Shown here: piece by piece, positions 13,040 through 24,077 of the stretch
How the letters are laid out: each line of letters begins with the position of its first letter
How positions within the stretch are numbered: position 1 is the stretch's first letter
Source: Symbiodinium sp. CCMP2592
Taxonomy: Eukaryota > Sar > Dinophyceae > Suessiales > Symbiodiniaceae
Reading direction: 5' to 3'
NCBI GenBank assembly: GCA_905221615.1
Contig: CAJNDT010004979.1
Span: 479,128-543,127, forward strand
Length of the DNA: 64,000 bases
The notes under the pieces: generated by a model
Databases searched by the model: none
What the model saw: the letters and a program-made list of their open reading frames with translations, nothing else
What the model was told of the DNA's origin: nothing
Translations under genes and position numbers: made by a program

Positions 13040-13360
13040 GACATGGAGAGGATGCTTCCCATGGCACAATGCCGGGTGCAACCAACGAAACCCATGGTGG
13101 AGAACATGCAGCAGATGGCGGTCACGCAGCAGATGGTCCTGCGCACGAGCACTCTGCAGAAAACCACTCTGCAGGGGGCGGCCACTCCACAGCGGGCGAT
13201 CACTCCACATCAGGTGAGCACTCGACACACGGCGATCACTCTGATCACTCCACGAGTGGTGCGCACTCAGAAGGTCACAGCAGCCCAGCTGACCATAGCG
13301 GCGGGGAGCATGGTGCAGCTGCAGATCATGACGCCCACCAGGCACCTTCTGATTTGCGGT
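13040..13360 (+). CDS. histidine-rich exon (possible N-terminal region of the downstream antiporter)
   Basis: A ~107-residue stretch in which His recurs every three to six residues in an Ala/Ser/Gly/Asp background, with tracts such as HSTSGEHSTHGDHSDHS. It ends at a GTAAGT donor-like site (13361). A further His-rich frame (HHDDHGSIGDGHGHK) lies just upstream near 12938-12980, so at least two exons may contribute. The histidine spacing resembles metal-binding loops seen in several transporters. Assignment to the antiporter 0.7 kb downstream rests only on strand and proximity; it may be a separate gene. Confidence 0.45.
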
Positions 13361-14074
13361 GTAAGTCGTGAAGAAGCGATTCGTTGAACCATGTTGCTGC
13401 ATGCCGCAGATCGCACTCTCTTGTCTCAGCATATCGTCGAGTATGTAGCAATGTAGTTGCATTCCGGAATGGATTGCTTTTGTGTGCTTTCTGCACCTTG
13501 GACAGGTCTCACACGGCTCAGGGTGCCTCAGCTGAAGTTTCGGTCGTGCTGCCTGCAAGTTCGCATCGCATCGCATCGCAACTAAAACCTGTGGAGGCAC
13601 CGGCGCTTGTCTGGTGGTGGCAGTTACACGTCTTACGAGGCGGTGTTGTTTGACGTAGACATGGTCTAGTCCTGGTCGCCCACCGGTGTTTTTCGTGCTG
13701 ATTGAGCTAGCAACTTGTCAACAGATATCAACCTCGGCAGCTTGCAGGAATGCCTTGTGAAAACATGCGACGCGGATGCCTTGCTCTTGGCATTGACGTG
13801 GAAGAATTTTAATTGCCCACATGTTGGCCAACCAAGATCTCGCATGAGTGCCAGCTGACCCCTGACGTGTTCACATTGATCGGGCACGCAGGCCGTCTTT
13901 GTAGAAGCTGTGCCAGAGCTAGAACTGTTCTGCAGGGAGTCTTGCAAAGACAGCGAATGAGTGAAAGTGCACAGAGGCGGTTGAGCCTTGACGGGTTTTT
14001 GCAAGCAGCCAAAGCAACTCTGTGCTGTAAAAAGTCGCACGTGCTGCTCCAATCTTTGGCTCCACGGGCGAAAG

Positions 14075-17000
14075 GTGTGGCATTGATGATCTTTGAGAGT
14101 GGAATGCATTTCGATTTCGAGAAGGCGAAGGCTCGGTAACAGTTAACACCCCTGACGTCTCATCTTTCTTGCAGTTGCTGTGCATTCCCTTGGCGGGGGC
14201 TCATGGTGAGCATGAGGTCGTCGGCCCCAAGGCATGTGTTGTTGCAGCCTGCATCCAAGATGTTTCCATGCAAGTTGGTGTAGCATGTATTGCTGCTTGG
14301 GAGATCTTTGAAGCAGGAAATCTTGAGCTTGTAAGGCGGATGCACTTTGTGTCTGAGGTCATCGGAACAGTTCTGCCACTTGTCTCTGGTGCTGCTTTGA
14401 CTATGCTTTATGGCAAACCGTTTCTGTCTCAGTGGGGTCGCCATCCGAATCCATCCGATCAGCTCTCCTGCAGAAAACTCAGGGTTCTGCATGTCAGGTT
14501 CTTCCCACATGGCATCTCAGCTGGAACGGCACTTGCGCCAACGAGTCCGGGCCAGAGGGAGTTTCGCAAGCACGGCAGTGTCGATCGGGTCTTGGCAAGG
14601 TGTCGGCATTGCTCTCCGACTACTTGGGGAAGCGGGCGTCTTGCAAGAGAACTTCGGGCAGGCCTGCGAGCTTGGTTTTAGAGAGAAGAGGGGCGCATAC
14701 AGGCGGGGCACTCAACGTCAAGTTCAGATCAAGCCTGTAGTATCTTTCTATCTTTGCTGAGCATCGACAGTCACAAGAGCACATGCCCAGCATCTGCACA
14801 GTTCCGTATCTATCTGGCTATTGGACATGAAGGCGATGTGCAAAACTTAAAGTGGCAGGACCAGCAACTGTCCAGGTGCAGGTCCTAGGGGAGCAGTGCG
14901 GACGTGAGTGGCGTGGGGGTTTTCACTGAGAAGGCAGGCACATCGAAGACAGTGAACAAAAAAAACAGGCACACAAAGGCGTGCAGGAAAGTCTCATGGG
15001 CCAAGGGTGCGACACGCGCCCTGGAAAGCAAGGTGTGCAATGGGCGTACTTGTTGAGATTGTTCAAGGGGGCATGCAAGGATGAACGCTTGAAGACCTCC
15101 GCAGCAGAGTAGGAGGCCCATTTCAGGCCACTGAGGCACATGCAGTGCTTCGCCAACACTTCGATGGGCTAGGTCTGCCTCGAGGAGAAAGATGTTTACC
15201 ATGTCCTGCCGCAACGGGAAATTCCTGCCATGTGGTTGTTATTGGACCACACCTGAGGCGCACATAAGGAGGACCCCGTTGTTGTGGTGCTTTCATTCTA
15301 GCGAGCCTGTGCCTCTCTTTGTGCTTCTCCGCGTGAGCACAAGCGCAGGCATTGTAACGAGTATGTAAGGTTCTGGGACACTGTGATGACATGATATGTG
15401 TAAGCTTCACTTGTGCACCAAGTTCATGGAGCACCTAGAACAGTGCTCTTCATGCAATGGCAAGGATCACCGGCTTGCTGAGTCAGGAGGAAAGCATCCA
15501 ACCAGCAAAGACATGAAAGAATTAATTTCTTATTTGCCGGTATTGGGGATGCCGCGGTTCTTCCAAAGGCAGGTTGAAAAGCCTGAGTTTCCGCACGTGT
15601 TTGTCTGCGCGGCAGTGCAGGGAAGTGTTGAAACGGGAACCATGGTATTATGAAATGATCCTTTACCGTCACTGCTGGACCGAGGAACCTCAGCACGTGG
15701 GTCCAAGCCGACCCTGAGTTGTTTCGGACAAACGGAGGATTCGCGGTAGCTCTGTCAGACGGACAACCTCGAAAAAGAACGATATATACAGAACAATTTC
15801 GGAGCACAAACAAGAAGTACGGCATCAGCAAAGGAAAGCAAAGGTGATGCGAATCTGCCACCGGCGGGTTAACAGCAAGCTGGTTCACTTTCACGAATCT
15901 ACATGTAGAGCTAGTAGCTTCTGCTGCTGGCAGTAAGTTGATGCTGTCGGAATGCTTTTTCTTTCTCACGTGGCGGCTGTTAGCCTCGCGGCTTTTCGGG
16001 TTTGTTGCACCATGCGTCAATGAAGCCGGAAGAGAGGCGATCATCACAGCAGCCTTTGTGGATGACATTCTGTCCCTGGCATCAGCCCTAGCCCGGGCGT
16101 GGTTAACTGATGAAAGAAACATCCTTCGCCCAGGTTCTCTTCAACGTTCTCTTTTCGCTCGGGGGCGAGTGTGGGTCTTAGCGCTCTTTGATGTATCAGT
16201 TGGGCCGCCGAACTTGACCCTCACTTGCCCTATGCCGTGTACCCGTGACACCGAAAAACTTCCGGGAAAAGTTGCTTGTGCAAGAATCAGAAGTGTCAAG
16301 GGTTCGTCCAAGTAATTTCAGTCATCATGCATCGAAGTGACGAAAGACCTGTTAGGTTCGACGTCATGGCTGTGGTAGTCAATCCTTGCATTGGCGTGGC
16401 GGTCATGCTCTTCGCAATGGTGCGCCCGGCGACACGATGTGGAACCGTGTTGCTTTGAGCCGTTCACTTGATCTTGGATTCGGATGCCAGTACCTTGCCA
16501 TGAAGTTTTGGCCGAAGTTCATCAACGAGGTGGGTCCTTGTTCCGTGCACCTCTGCCATCCTCTGCCCGTTTGTCAAGCGCAAAACCACTGCCAGTGGCT
16601 GCTTCCGAAAGTGCCGGTCAAGGAGGGTGCCAAGGCACGCATTCTGTTTTATGATTCGGCATGGCAGGAGTTATGAATCTTGCACTGGCCAGGTACCTCA
16701 AACTGATGAGGCCAGGTTTCCGAAATTGATCGCTGTCGTCTCACTCGAGAAGCCCGTTTGGGAGGTGCTCTTTCTGTTGATGATTTTCCTTCTAGCAGGT
16801 GCCCCAGGTCACGAAATTCTCGTGAGCGAGCAGCTCTTGCACTCAATAGAACATGGGTACATGCAAGCTTGCTGAGATTGGATATGGTACCATCACCTAC
16901 TTCCTGGGAACACATTTGTCGCTCAGCAATTTAATCTTGGTTGGTTGCATGATGGGGGCACTTGTTGAACCTTGATCGTTGTGCCAGGTGGGGCTGCTTC

Positions 17001-17943
17001 ATCGCAGGCATGTCCTTTGCATGCCTCAACCCCCCGCATCATGCTCACCATGTGCCTGCCTCGTTAGCTTGAATGCGGCAGAGTTTCTCGGTTAGAGCCG
17101 TCGCAAAAGACGTCTGGTGCTTGAGGTTTGGGTCAAGCAGACAAAGCGAGTGACATCCTGGATGATCAGTGCTGTTCCCAGTTGCGCCTCTGCATGGCAG
17201 GGTTGCACTGCCTGTAAGCCTTCCGGAACTGTGCCATGCTGCGTCGATGTTAGGAATCTTTTTTGCATGCACCGTCGCCTTCTCCATCCCGATTTCGAAG
17301 CTCCTGTCAGTGGAAGTCATCCTGGCGTGCTTTTGCCTTCGAGACTTCGTTCTGCGGAAGGTATCCCACCAGTGTTTGGTGCCTGGCGCAGGCGATCTGG
17401 AAAGGTGCCATCATGGGCATCGGCCCTTGCATTATCACGAAGGTCTGCTGCGCGCCCTTCATGGGCGAGGCCTGTCGCTGGCGAAAGTGTCTGGGTATGG
17501 GTCGGGCACTGCAATGCAGCTCTACAGGCGCGATGGGTCATTGGCTGGGCCATGGTCGGTCAGGGCCATGGATGTACAAGGATCCCTCATGTGGAAATGT
17601 TCCGAGAAGTCGTCAGAGCTGTGGGTTTGACTGGATTCCTGAGTAGAGCACTTGTGTTCTGAGGTCGAGCCGAGTTCGCATACCTGATTGCACAAATGGC
17701 CGCAGCTGCCAACATGCTGGACAAGGTGTGCCGGATCTACCCATATGTTGCTGAGTGGGTCTATCCGACACTGGTCCGGTGGTCAGGACATGTTCTCCAT
17801 CGTCATCTGGGCTCTGCTATGGGCAACCATTTTCGCTCCGCGAAGACCTCGTCCACCAGAAAGGATCTCATCAATGCTCTGAAGCCGGGGCTCAGGTTCA
17901 TTTTCCGCTACGTGTTGAATCGCTATGTTCGAGCTCAAGGCAC
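14075..17943 (+). CDS. cation/proton antiporter, Na_H_Exchanger (CPA) family, multi-exon, ends incomplete
   Basis: No frame is long, but joining short exons gives one continuous polytopic protein. Resolved exons: 14075-14130, 14217-14246, 14358-14412, 14521-14544, 14600-14661, 16037-16078, 16134-16168, 16356-16419, 16491-16529, 16596-16634, 16765-16798, 16988-17051, 17126-17168, 17254-17315, 17392-17469, 17528-17558, 17664-17725, 17787-17839, then 17896 onward. Phases agree at all junctions except around 16635-16988, where a small exon is probably missed. Family hallmarks appear in order: ALMIFESGMHFDFEKAK, VIGTVLPLVSGAALTMLY, GTALAPTSVGIALRLLGEAG, AIITAAFVDDILSL (the DD ion-binding helix), WGCFIAGMSFACL, IFFACTVAFSIPISKLLS, RWVIGWAMVGRAEFAYLIAQ. 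The known family role is electroneutral exchange of Na+ or K+ for H+ across a membrane; ion and compartment cannot be told here. Nine introns use GT-AG and eight GC-AG. The N-terminal first helices and the C-terminal end were not located. Confidence 0.85.
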
Positions 17944-19600
17944 CGAAGCCAGCATGACTGACTTCCTTGTGTTCAGGAGTTTAGGGCGTGTCTAAGTGCA
18001 GGTTTGGGAGACAGAGAACCAAATCCCGGATATGGGGAGGATGAGGCCGACAGTGAGTGCTTGAGCTGCGATGCTGCAGTTGGGATCGGTTTTGCAGCTG
18101 CAAAACTGTTTTTCCCGCTGTAACTGTCACCAGCAGGATGGGTATTCTATTTCGGAGCCACCTTCAGAGAAGGGAGACCTGGTCGGGAGTCCTGTTGAGT
18201 CGCAATGTAGCGTTGCAGCCTCAAGTTCAAGCTTTCTGAGGCATCCGACCAAGACTACAAGATGAAGGTTGAAGAGTTGAACAAGGCCAAGCGGAAGCTA
18301 AAGCAAGATGTCCTATGGTTCCGATAAAGCATTCTTCACAGGTAGCTCCTGCAGAGGCTTGGATTGGTGCTTGTCCTGAATCTGTTTAGCTTGCACATGT
18401 GTTGCTGACAGGCCTCGGCGTTTCGGACTCAGCTCGACCAGAGCCCTTCACAGATGGGATGAGTTCCTGATGTTTGTGAGGCCCTCGGGAGCACGAAGCT
18501 CCGAAGCTCGATGCTGTGGTGCCTTCAGCAAGAGCGTCAGCTCCTTCCCGTTTGGGTAGCTTGAAAGCTTGTCAGTGGCAAGTGCAAGTTCATGGCCAGG
18601 TGGTCTGAGGACGGCTCTTCTCGTCTCACAGAAAGGCAACGAGCCTTGTTAGGAGTGCTGCCAGTCTTCAATACTAGGTAGCTGGTGGCTACTCGAGGCT
18701 CAAGATTTTCTAGGAAACTCCACAACAGTCATTGTCTATTGAGTCTATCGAACTTTTCTCTGCTGCTTGGTTGAGAAGGAAGAGGAATTCACTCTTCTTG
18801 CAGTGAGGTTTCTCCGCCGTGTGATGCGCACACTTGGAAGATGGAAGCTCTTGTTGGACATATGGAACATGAAATGACAAACCTTGTCTTAGATATCTGG
18901 TGCGCACCAACTCAAGGCAATGCCTCGTCTTGCCGGGTGCATTCGCACTCAGCGCGGTGCTTGTTTGTGGGTCACGATTGGTGCCTTTGTGGAACTTTGA
19001 GGGCCCAGCCAGTCTTCTAGATGTGGACAAAGACTCCCTGCTGTTTGCCGTTTTTACGCAGCAGCATGCCTCCCCTTCCCTTACTGGGCACGGACATTGG
19101 AGGATCCTCTGCTTCTTCCGGGGAGTGTCTGCGCCTCGTACTTCGGCATTTTTACAGCCGGAAAAGCCGGCCCTCAACTGCCTTGTCCTAGAGTTTGCTG
19201 GACCCTCACTGGCACGCTGCAACGTGCTGGTGTGTCACGCCAGTCCCGAAGGGATGGCTGAGACCTGCCCAACCGGGCGAGAGCTTCACGTTACGTCAGC
19301 TCAAAGTCTCTTTCGCTTCGGCCTCTGCCCTCCCATGTCTGCCACAGCGGCACAGCACTTCAAACATGGATGGACATGCCGTTGAGGACTTGGCCAAAGT
19401 TCTCAAAGTACACGGACGACCGAATGTGCAGGCCGTCATCTGAACGAACCGGGTGGCCAGTGGTCTTGCGCACTTTCAGGCAGCTGCTGAACATTGCCCA
19501 TGCGCTGAAGCGCACTGCTCGTGGCTCCGGGGGAGAGGTTATTTGCACAGCGCATCAGAAAGTTGTCGCTTTTATGTCGAAGCTTGTCATTCGTTGTTCG
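17944..19600. other. intergenic or intronic, coding-like segments unassigned
   Basis: Probably holds the 3' end of the antiporter and the 5' exons of the glycosyltransferase-like gene. Frames at 18900-19385 (+) and 19370-19540 (+) are open, but I could not anchor any motif in them. Confidence 0.4.
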
Positions 19601-19621
19601 TCTCTTCCATCGTTTCGCAAG

Positions 19622-20390
19622 GCTGTCGATTGGGTCATCCATCTGGACCACGATGAACTATTCCTTCCACCACCACAGGGTCTGCAGGCACTTCTTTTGC
19701 AATTTAGTTCACAGACCAGTCGTGGAGTGCTTGGCAAGCAGGCTCATTTCAGGCACCTCGATACAAGTGATTGCCGCTGGATCCTTTGTTGCTTGTTGAG
19801 CACCATAATTTTACCTAGTTGCTGGAACATGCTGGAACTTTTTCGAGGTCTTTGCCTATACCAGAACTTTGAAGCAGTGCCGCAGGACCTTTGTATTTAG
19901 AGAGCCTAGTAGAATCATTTCGAAGCATTTCGCTGCATCTTGGCAGGATCATACTTTGACTCCTTTCGTTGACGTGACCATGTTCAAGGCGGCGTCGTTG
20001 TGCGGAATTCTTGTCGGGCATGTCTGAGCTCCTGCAGGTGCCCAGCGGTCGCGTGAGTAAGACTCCGCTGCCAACTCAAACAAGCCAGTGCGAAATTGCA
20101 GTCGGAGTTTTCATCGGATTTTCAAAGCGGGACGCAAAAACCGATATATCCGATATGCTGAGGGCTGGCATGGCTGGCATGAATTTTTGGGCACAGCGAA
20201 CGAAAGTAAGTGCCTCGAGTCAGAGCAGCTGGGAGGCGCCCATTATAACTGGAGCTTGTTTGTGGTGAGTGCGAGGCTCACAACTACTTTCTCTACTACG
20301 ACAATGGCAAAAGTGCAGTCCGAGTAAGCCACAACCCCAGGGAAGCGGCTGTTGCTCCCCTGTTTATGTTGATGTCATTACCACCAGCAG
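19622..20390 (+). CDS. putative glycosyltransferase (D-x-D-E motif), partial multi-exon gene
   Basis: Exon 19622-19687 encodes AVDWVIHLDHDELFLPPPQ plus three residues. The WxIHxDxDEL pattern is typical of DUF23/GT92-like and related glycosyltransferases, where the acidic residues bind the metal-nucleotide-sugar. It joins in frame to 19742 onward (AHFRHLDTSDCR) across a 54-nt GC-AG intron. Further family-like pieces follow: YQNFEAVPQ near 19858-19884, TPFVDVTMFK near 19960-19988, and EAHNYFLYYDNGKSAVRV near 20270-20325, the last resembling the C-terminal NGKsAvR block. The frame then runs into the trinucleotide repeat at 20428. The start and several exon borders are unresolved. The fold assignment is reasonably supported by the order of the blocks; donor and acceptor are unknown. 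Confidence 0.55.
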
Positions 20391-20427
20391 TCCTCGTACA
20401 GCTGCTCACGCTCCTCCTCCACTACTA

Positions 20428-20430
20428 CTG

Positions 20431-20482
<52 letters not shown>

Positions 20483-21077
20483 GCTACTGCTACTGCTACT
20501 GCTACTGCTACTGCTACTGCTACTGCTACTGCTACTGCTACTGCTACGACTCCTACTACTCCTACTACTCCTACGACTCCTCCTACTACTACTCCTACTA
20601 CTCCTACTACTCCTACTACTGCTACCACTTCTTCTCCTACTACTCCTGCTACTCCTACTACTGCTACTCCTGCTACGGCTGCTGCTCCTGCTGCTCCTAC
20701 TACTCCTACTACTCCTACTACTCCTACTACTCCTACTACTTCTGCTACTCTTGCTATTCCTGCTACTCCTGCTACTCCTGCTACTCCTACCACTCCTAGT
20801 ACTACTCCTACCACTCCTACTACTCCTACTACTCCTGCTACCCCTGCTATTCCTACTACTCCTGCTACTCCTACTCCTGACGTTTCGCCTCCGTCTGCAG
20901 TCGGAGTAGGAGTAGGGAGTGGGAGTGGGAGTGGGAGTGAGACGCGGAGTAGTACGGGGAGTAGTACGAGGAGTACGGGAGCAGTACGAGGAGCAGCAGG
21001 AGTTGTACTAGGATTAGTAGGAGGAGGAGTAGGAGTAGTAGGAGTAATAATAGGAGTAGTAGGAGTAGTAACGGTCT
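20428..21077. repeat. trinucleotide microsatellite with inverted arms
   Basis: (ACT)n at 20428-20480, (TGC/ACT)n to 20545, then TACTCC/TACTACTCC units to about 20880. A short non-repeat core of about 25 bp (CGTTTCGCCTCCGTCTGCAG region) follows. The complementary pattern GGAGTAGGAG/GGGAGT/GAGTAGTA then runs to 21075. The right arm is the approximate reverse complement of the left, so the DNA could form a long imperfect hairpin. A last GAGTAGGAGTAGTAGGAGG fragment lies at 21176-21198. Confidence 0.93.
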
Positions 21078-21079
21078 TA

Positions 21080-21660
21080 GACATCACATCCGAGCCGCAG
21101 CTGTCGAAAGATAGCCGGCTTCAGATGCCAACAACTGGCTAACGCATGAACGCCTCCGGACGTTTGCGATTCGAGAGAGTAGGAGTAGTAGGAGGACAAA
21201 TCGGGGGGGAGGGCGGACACATAGGCCGAATCCTGATCATGTGTAGGGAATGCAGTGGCAACAAGAATCATGCTAGGTTACAAGGGGTTGCAGAAAGACG
21301 GTAGTCAAGGACTTCAGGAGCCGGAATTGGCAGGGACTCTGTGGGGCTGACACCAACAAGGCTGGTTTTGTGTTGAGAGGACCCAAGGATTCGGCTTGTG
21401 GGCGTTATAGTTCAACACACTAGTTCCTTGAAGACGTGTTTCAGGGATTGTCCACGGCTTGTGACCAACATTACAATGGCAGCGATTGGGATTCAAAATG
21501 CTCGTGATGTCCCGGCATTATCGTCTGCTCCGAAAGCAGCAACTGTTTTATGTACATGTTTTTGTTTGCCAGACTGTTGAGACCTTAAAGTGTGGTGTCG
21601 TCATATCTAATTATCGTGTAACTAGCCACTGTGATAGAGAATATGTTAATGCCACGCAGT
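21080..21660. other. no recognisable feature
   Basis: Intergenic-looking sequence to the right of the trinucleotide hairpin. The only feature I see is the small satellite of the same repeat near 21176. Confidence 0.5.
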
Positions 21661-21984
21661 AGACGATGTTGCGTGGTGTAGCATCATCCCAAACGATTAG
21701 GAAGTTTCTGCATCCTGAGGCCTATCGCAATGTGTCTTGCGTAGAAGTTTACAAAGCAAACGAATCCAAGGTCGCAAACCCGGCTCGGAGATCGCACCAA
21801 CGTCTGACCGAAGCTTACGCAGAGTCGCAGAGCATTGCTTCCTTTTTTTGGGTTGCTGCGTCTTTTCTCTTGTTAGAGGTGCACCTCTTGTACCCGCCAG
21901 ACGATCTCGAGGTTCGGATGCGAGCCTCTCATGACCAGTCGGTGCTGGATCTTTGCAGAAGCACTGCCCGTCACATTGTTCCAG

Positions 21985-22440
21985 GAGCTTATCGCAGGCA
22001 AGCATGCTTGGACCAATTTCGCCGCGCACGAACTTGCTGCGCCTTGTTGCAGAGTTGGTTTCGTTTGGCCAGCAGGAGTCTTGGCTGCTTGCCCCAGCTG
22101 AGGACATGAACCTGACGTGGCTGGTCGCCTGTCATGATGAGGTGGTGGCTGGGGCGAAGGCCGGGCAACTGGGCTGTGGTGTGAGCCCTGTGAGCCAGAC
22201 GAGCCAAGGTGTTGCACTATCCTGCCACGCATTTCGAGCGGCTTTGGCGGAAGTGGGATGCCCAGATCATCCGTCTTTCTCGGCCATCTCTCCTGAAGCA
22301 GCGACAAGCGCAGGTATCACCATCTGGGCAACTTTCCGTCAGTTCGCTTTGGCGGAGATCTGGCTCTCCCCCAAGTTCGTGAGAGTGCCGGCATGGGTGC
22401 CGGTGTTGCATTCATGTTCGAATGTGCAGGTTGTGCCGCC
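21985..22440 (+). CDS. coding-like segment, function unknown
   Basis: The frame running 21953-22543 has a globular-protein composition, with segments such as LVAELVSFGQQESWLLAPAE and TWLVACHDEVVAGAKAGQLG, alternating hydrophobic and charged residues and few low-complexity runs. It looks more like an exon than the other frames nearby. I do not recognise the family. It could be an exon of an otherwise undetected gene or a chance open frame. Confidence 0.3.
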
Positions 22441-22549
22441 TTCGTTCCATCTCGAGGCACTTGCGTGCTCTTTCGGGCCCTTGCCACATGGCTTCCTCAA
22501 CAGCTCCTGGACTGTGTTGAGTGATGTCTTGGCTCAGTGTTGATGCATG

Positions 22550-24070
22550 GTGTCATCCGTGATCTCTTGCCTAGTCTATGCATCCGCATCCAACCTGAGA
22601 ATCTAGGCAAAAATGTGAAGCAGGCGACTTTGGACGTTAAGAACTGATGCACATGACACCATGAGACCTCGTAGCTCCCGGTACTTGGAGGGCTACTGTG
22701 GAACACATCGATGCACTGATCTTCGTTGCCATGGCACAGGGCTGTTTGTTGGATCTCCATGAGAAGGAGCGATGAGTGGTATAACATCGCAGGGGCTGTT
22801 ACAGGAGGCCACCAGTGTGCGCTTCGACTCCATGTCGCGTCGGAGGGCTATCTGGTGGTGCCTTGTTGAAATGGAACCATTTGGTGCTGTGATTGGACAC
22901 AGAGGCCTAGCAATGCGTAACTCAGGGAGGTCTGCGGTATTTACGCTTTATACATACCAGGGGTTTTCGGCGGAAAAGGTGTTTGCTACGGGGTGGGTTA
23001 TACAGCCAAATCCGGTAATTGACACATCTTGGTGTGTCAGAAGCCGGGAATAGACGGGCTGTAAAACCGCGCACGAGCAGCCCTTGGAACCAGTAACAGT
23101 CTGATAGGAGTCCGAAGTTTGTTGTACTCCATCTAGGCGGCCAGTTACCAGGCAATGAGCGAGTCCTGATTGTTTCTGCTGGGCTTTGAGTGCTACATTT
23201 ACATGCCGTAAAGCACACTATACCTTGGGTGGGCCTGCACATTTTGAGTTGAGGGGGGTTCTGCTGCTTGATCTTATCAATGAAAAGTCATTGCTGGCAG
23301 GGGTGGGTCAAGAGGCTGGAGGACGAGACCCCAGAGCCTGTCACCTGAATCCCCAAGCCCCAATGTCGAATGCAATTTCCACACTCCGGATCCGAAGTCT
23401 GACAAGATGAGGCTGCAGGCGCCGCAGGATCATAGGACTTAAGGACAGCAGGGCGGCTGCAGGTTTGCAGGAGTCGCAAGCATGCGACGGGTTTAGCAAG
23501 AACCGCTGACATGGGGAAGATAAACCCCCTGTTTATGACTTCACACATTTGACATGTTTTCTCGGAAGGCTGGTTTGTCGCTGATTATCTGGCAGTGGGA
23601 TATTTGGGGCCACGGGGTTCTTTTCTGAGCATGTTCTGACATGTGTGCCAGGTTCCTTGAAAACTCTCGGTGGGCTCCGGCATGGTTGCAGTGGATGTCA
23701 CTGCTGTATCAGCTTTTAACGAGCGCGCTGATCGTGGCATTGCCTCTTGTCCAGCATTGCCAGCTTGTGTCCTTGGGTCATTGGCTTGAGTTCTAGGGGG
23801 AGGATCTGCTCGACCCCCGGAATGTTCCAAGCAACCGCAGAGGGTGCCCACAGCAAACACTTGCCAAAAGGAGCCGAGCATTGCAGAAACTCTCTCTCTC
23901 TCGCTCTCCGTAGTGTTGAGTTGTGCAGCTGCAGGGAAGCGGGCATTCACCCACAGCCAGCTTGACCCAGCAAAAGTACTTTCCCCGGCAGTGTCTGCCC
24001 ACCGTGACAGTTATTGGCAAGACGATAGCAGCCAATGTTGTGGCTTTACTGTGAGGTTTGCAGTGGACTG
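22550..24070. other. unassigned
   Basis: No domain was recognised. The right end (about 24000-24060) may encode part of the first transmembrane helix of the K+ channel in another frame (TVTVIGKTIAANVVALL), but I could not join it confidently. Confidence 0.35.
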
Positions 24071-24077
24071 CCGCACC

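Noticed and set aside
13069..13387. Alternative + frame giving a Met/Thr/Gln-rich protein over the His-rich exon
   Set aside because: The His-rich frame ends at a good GTAAGT donor, whereas the alternative frame has no recognisable composition or splice context.
20366..21142. 258-codon Thr/Ala-rich frame and 220-codon Val/Gly-rich antisense frame
   Set aside because: They read the trinucleotide repeat; only the first few codons overlap the plausible glycosyltransferase C-terminus.
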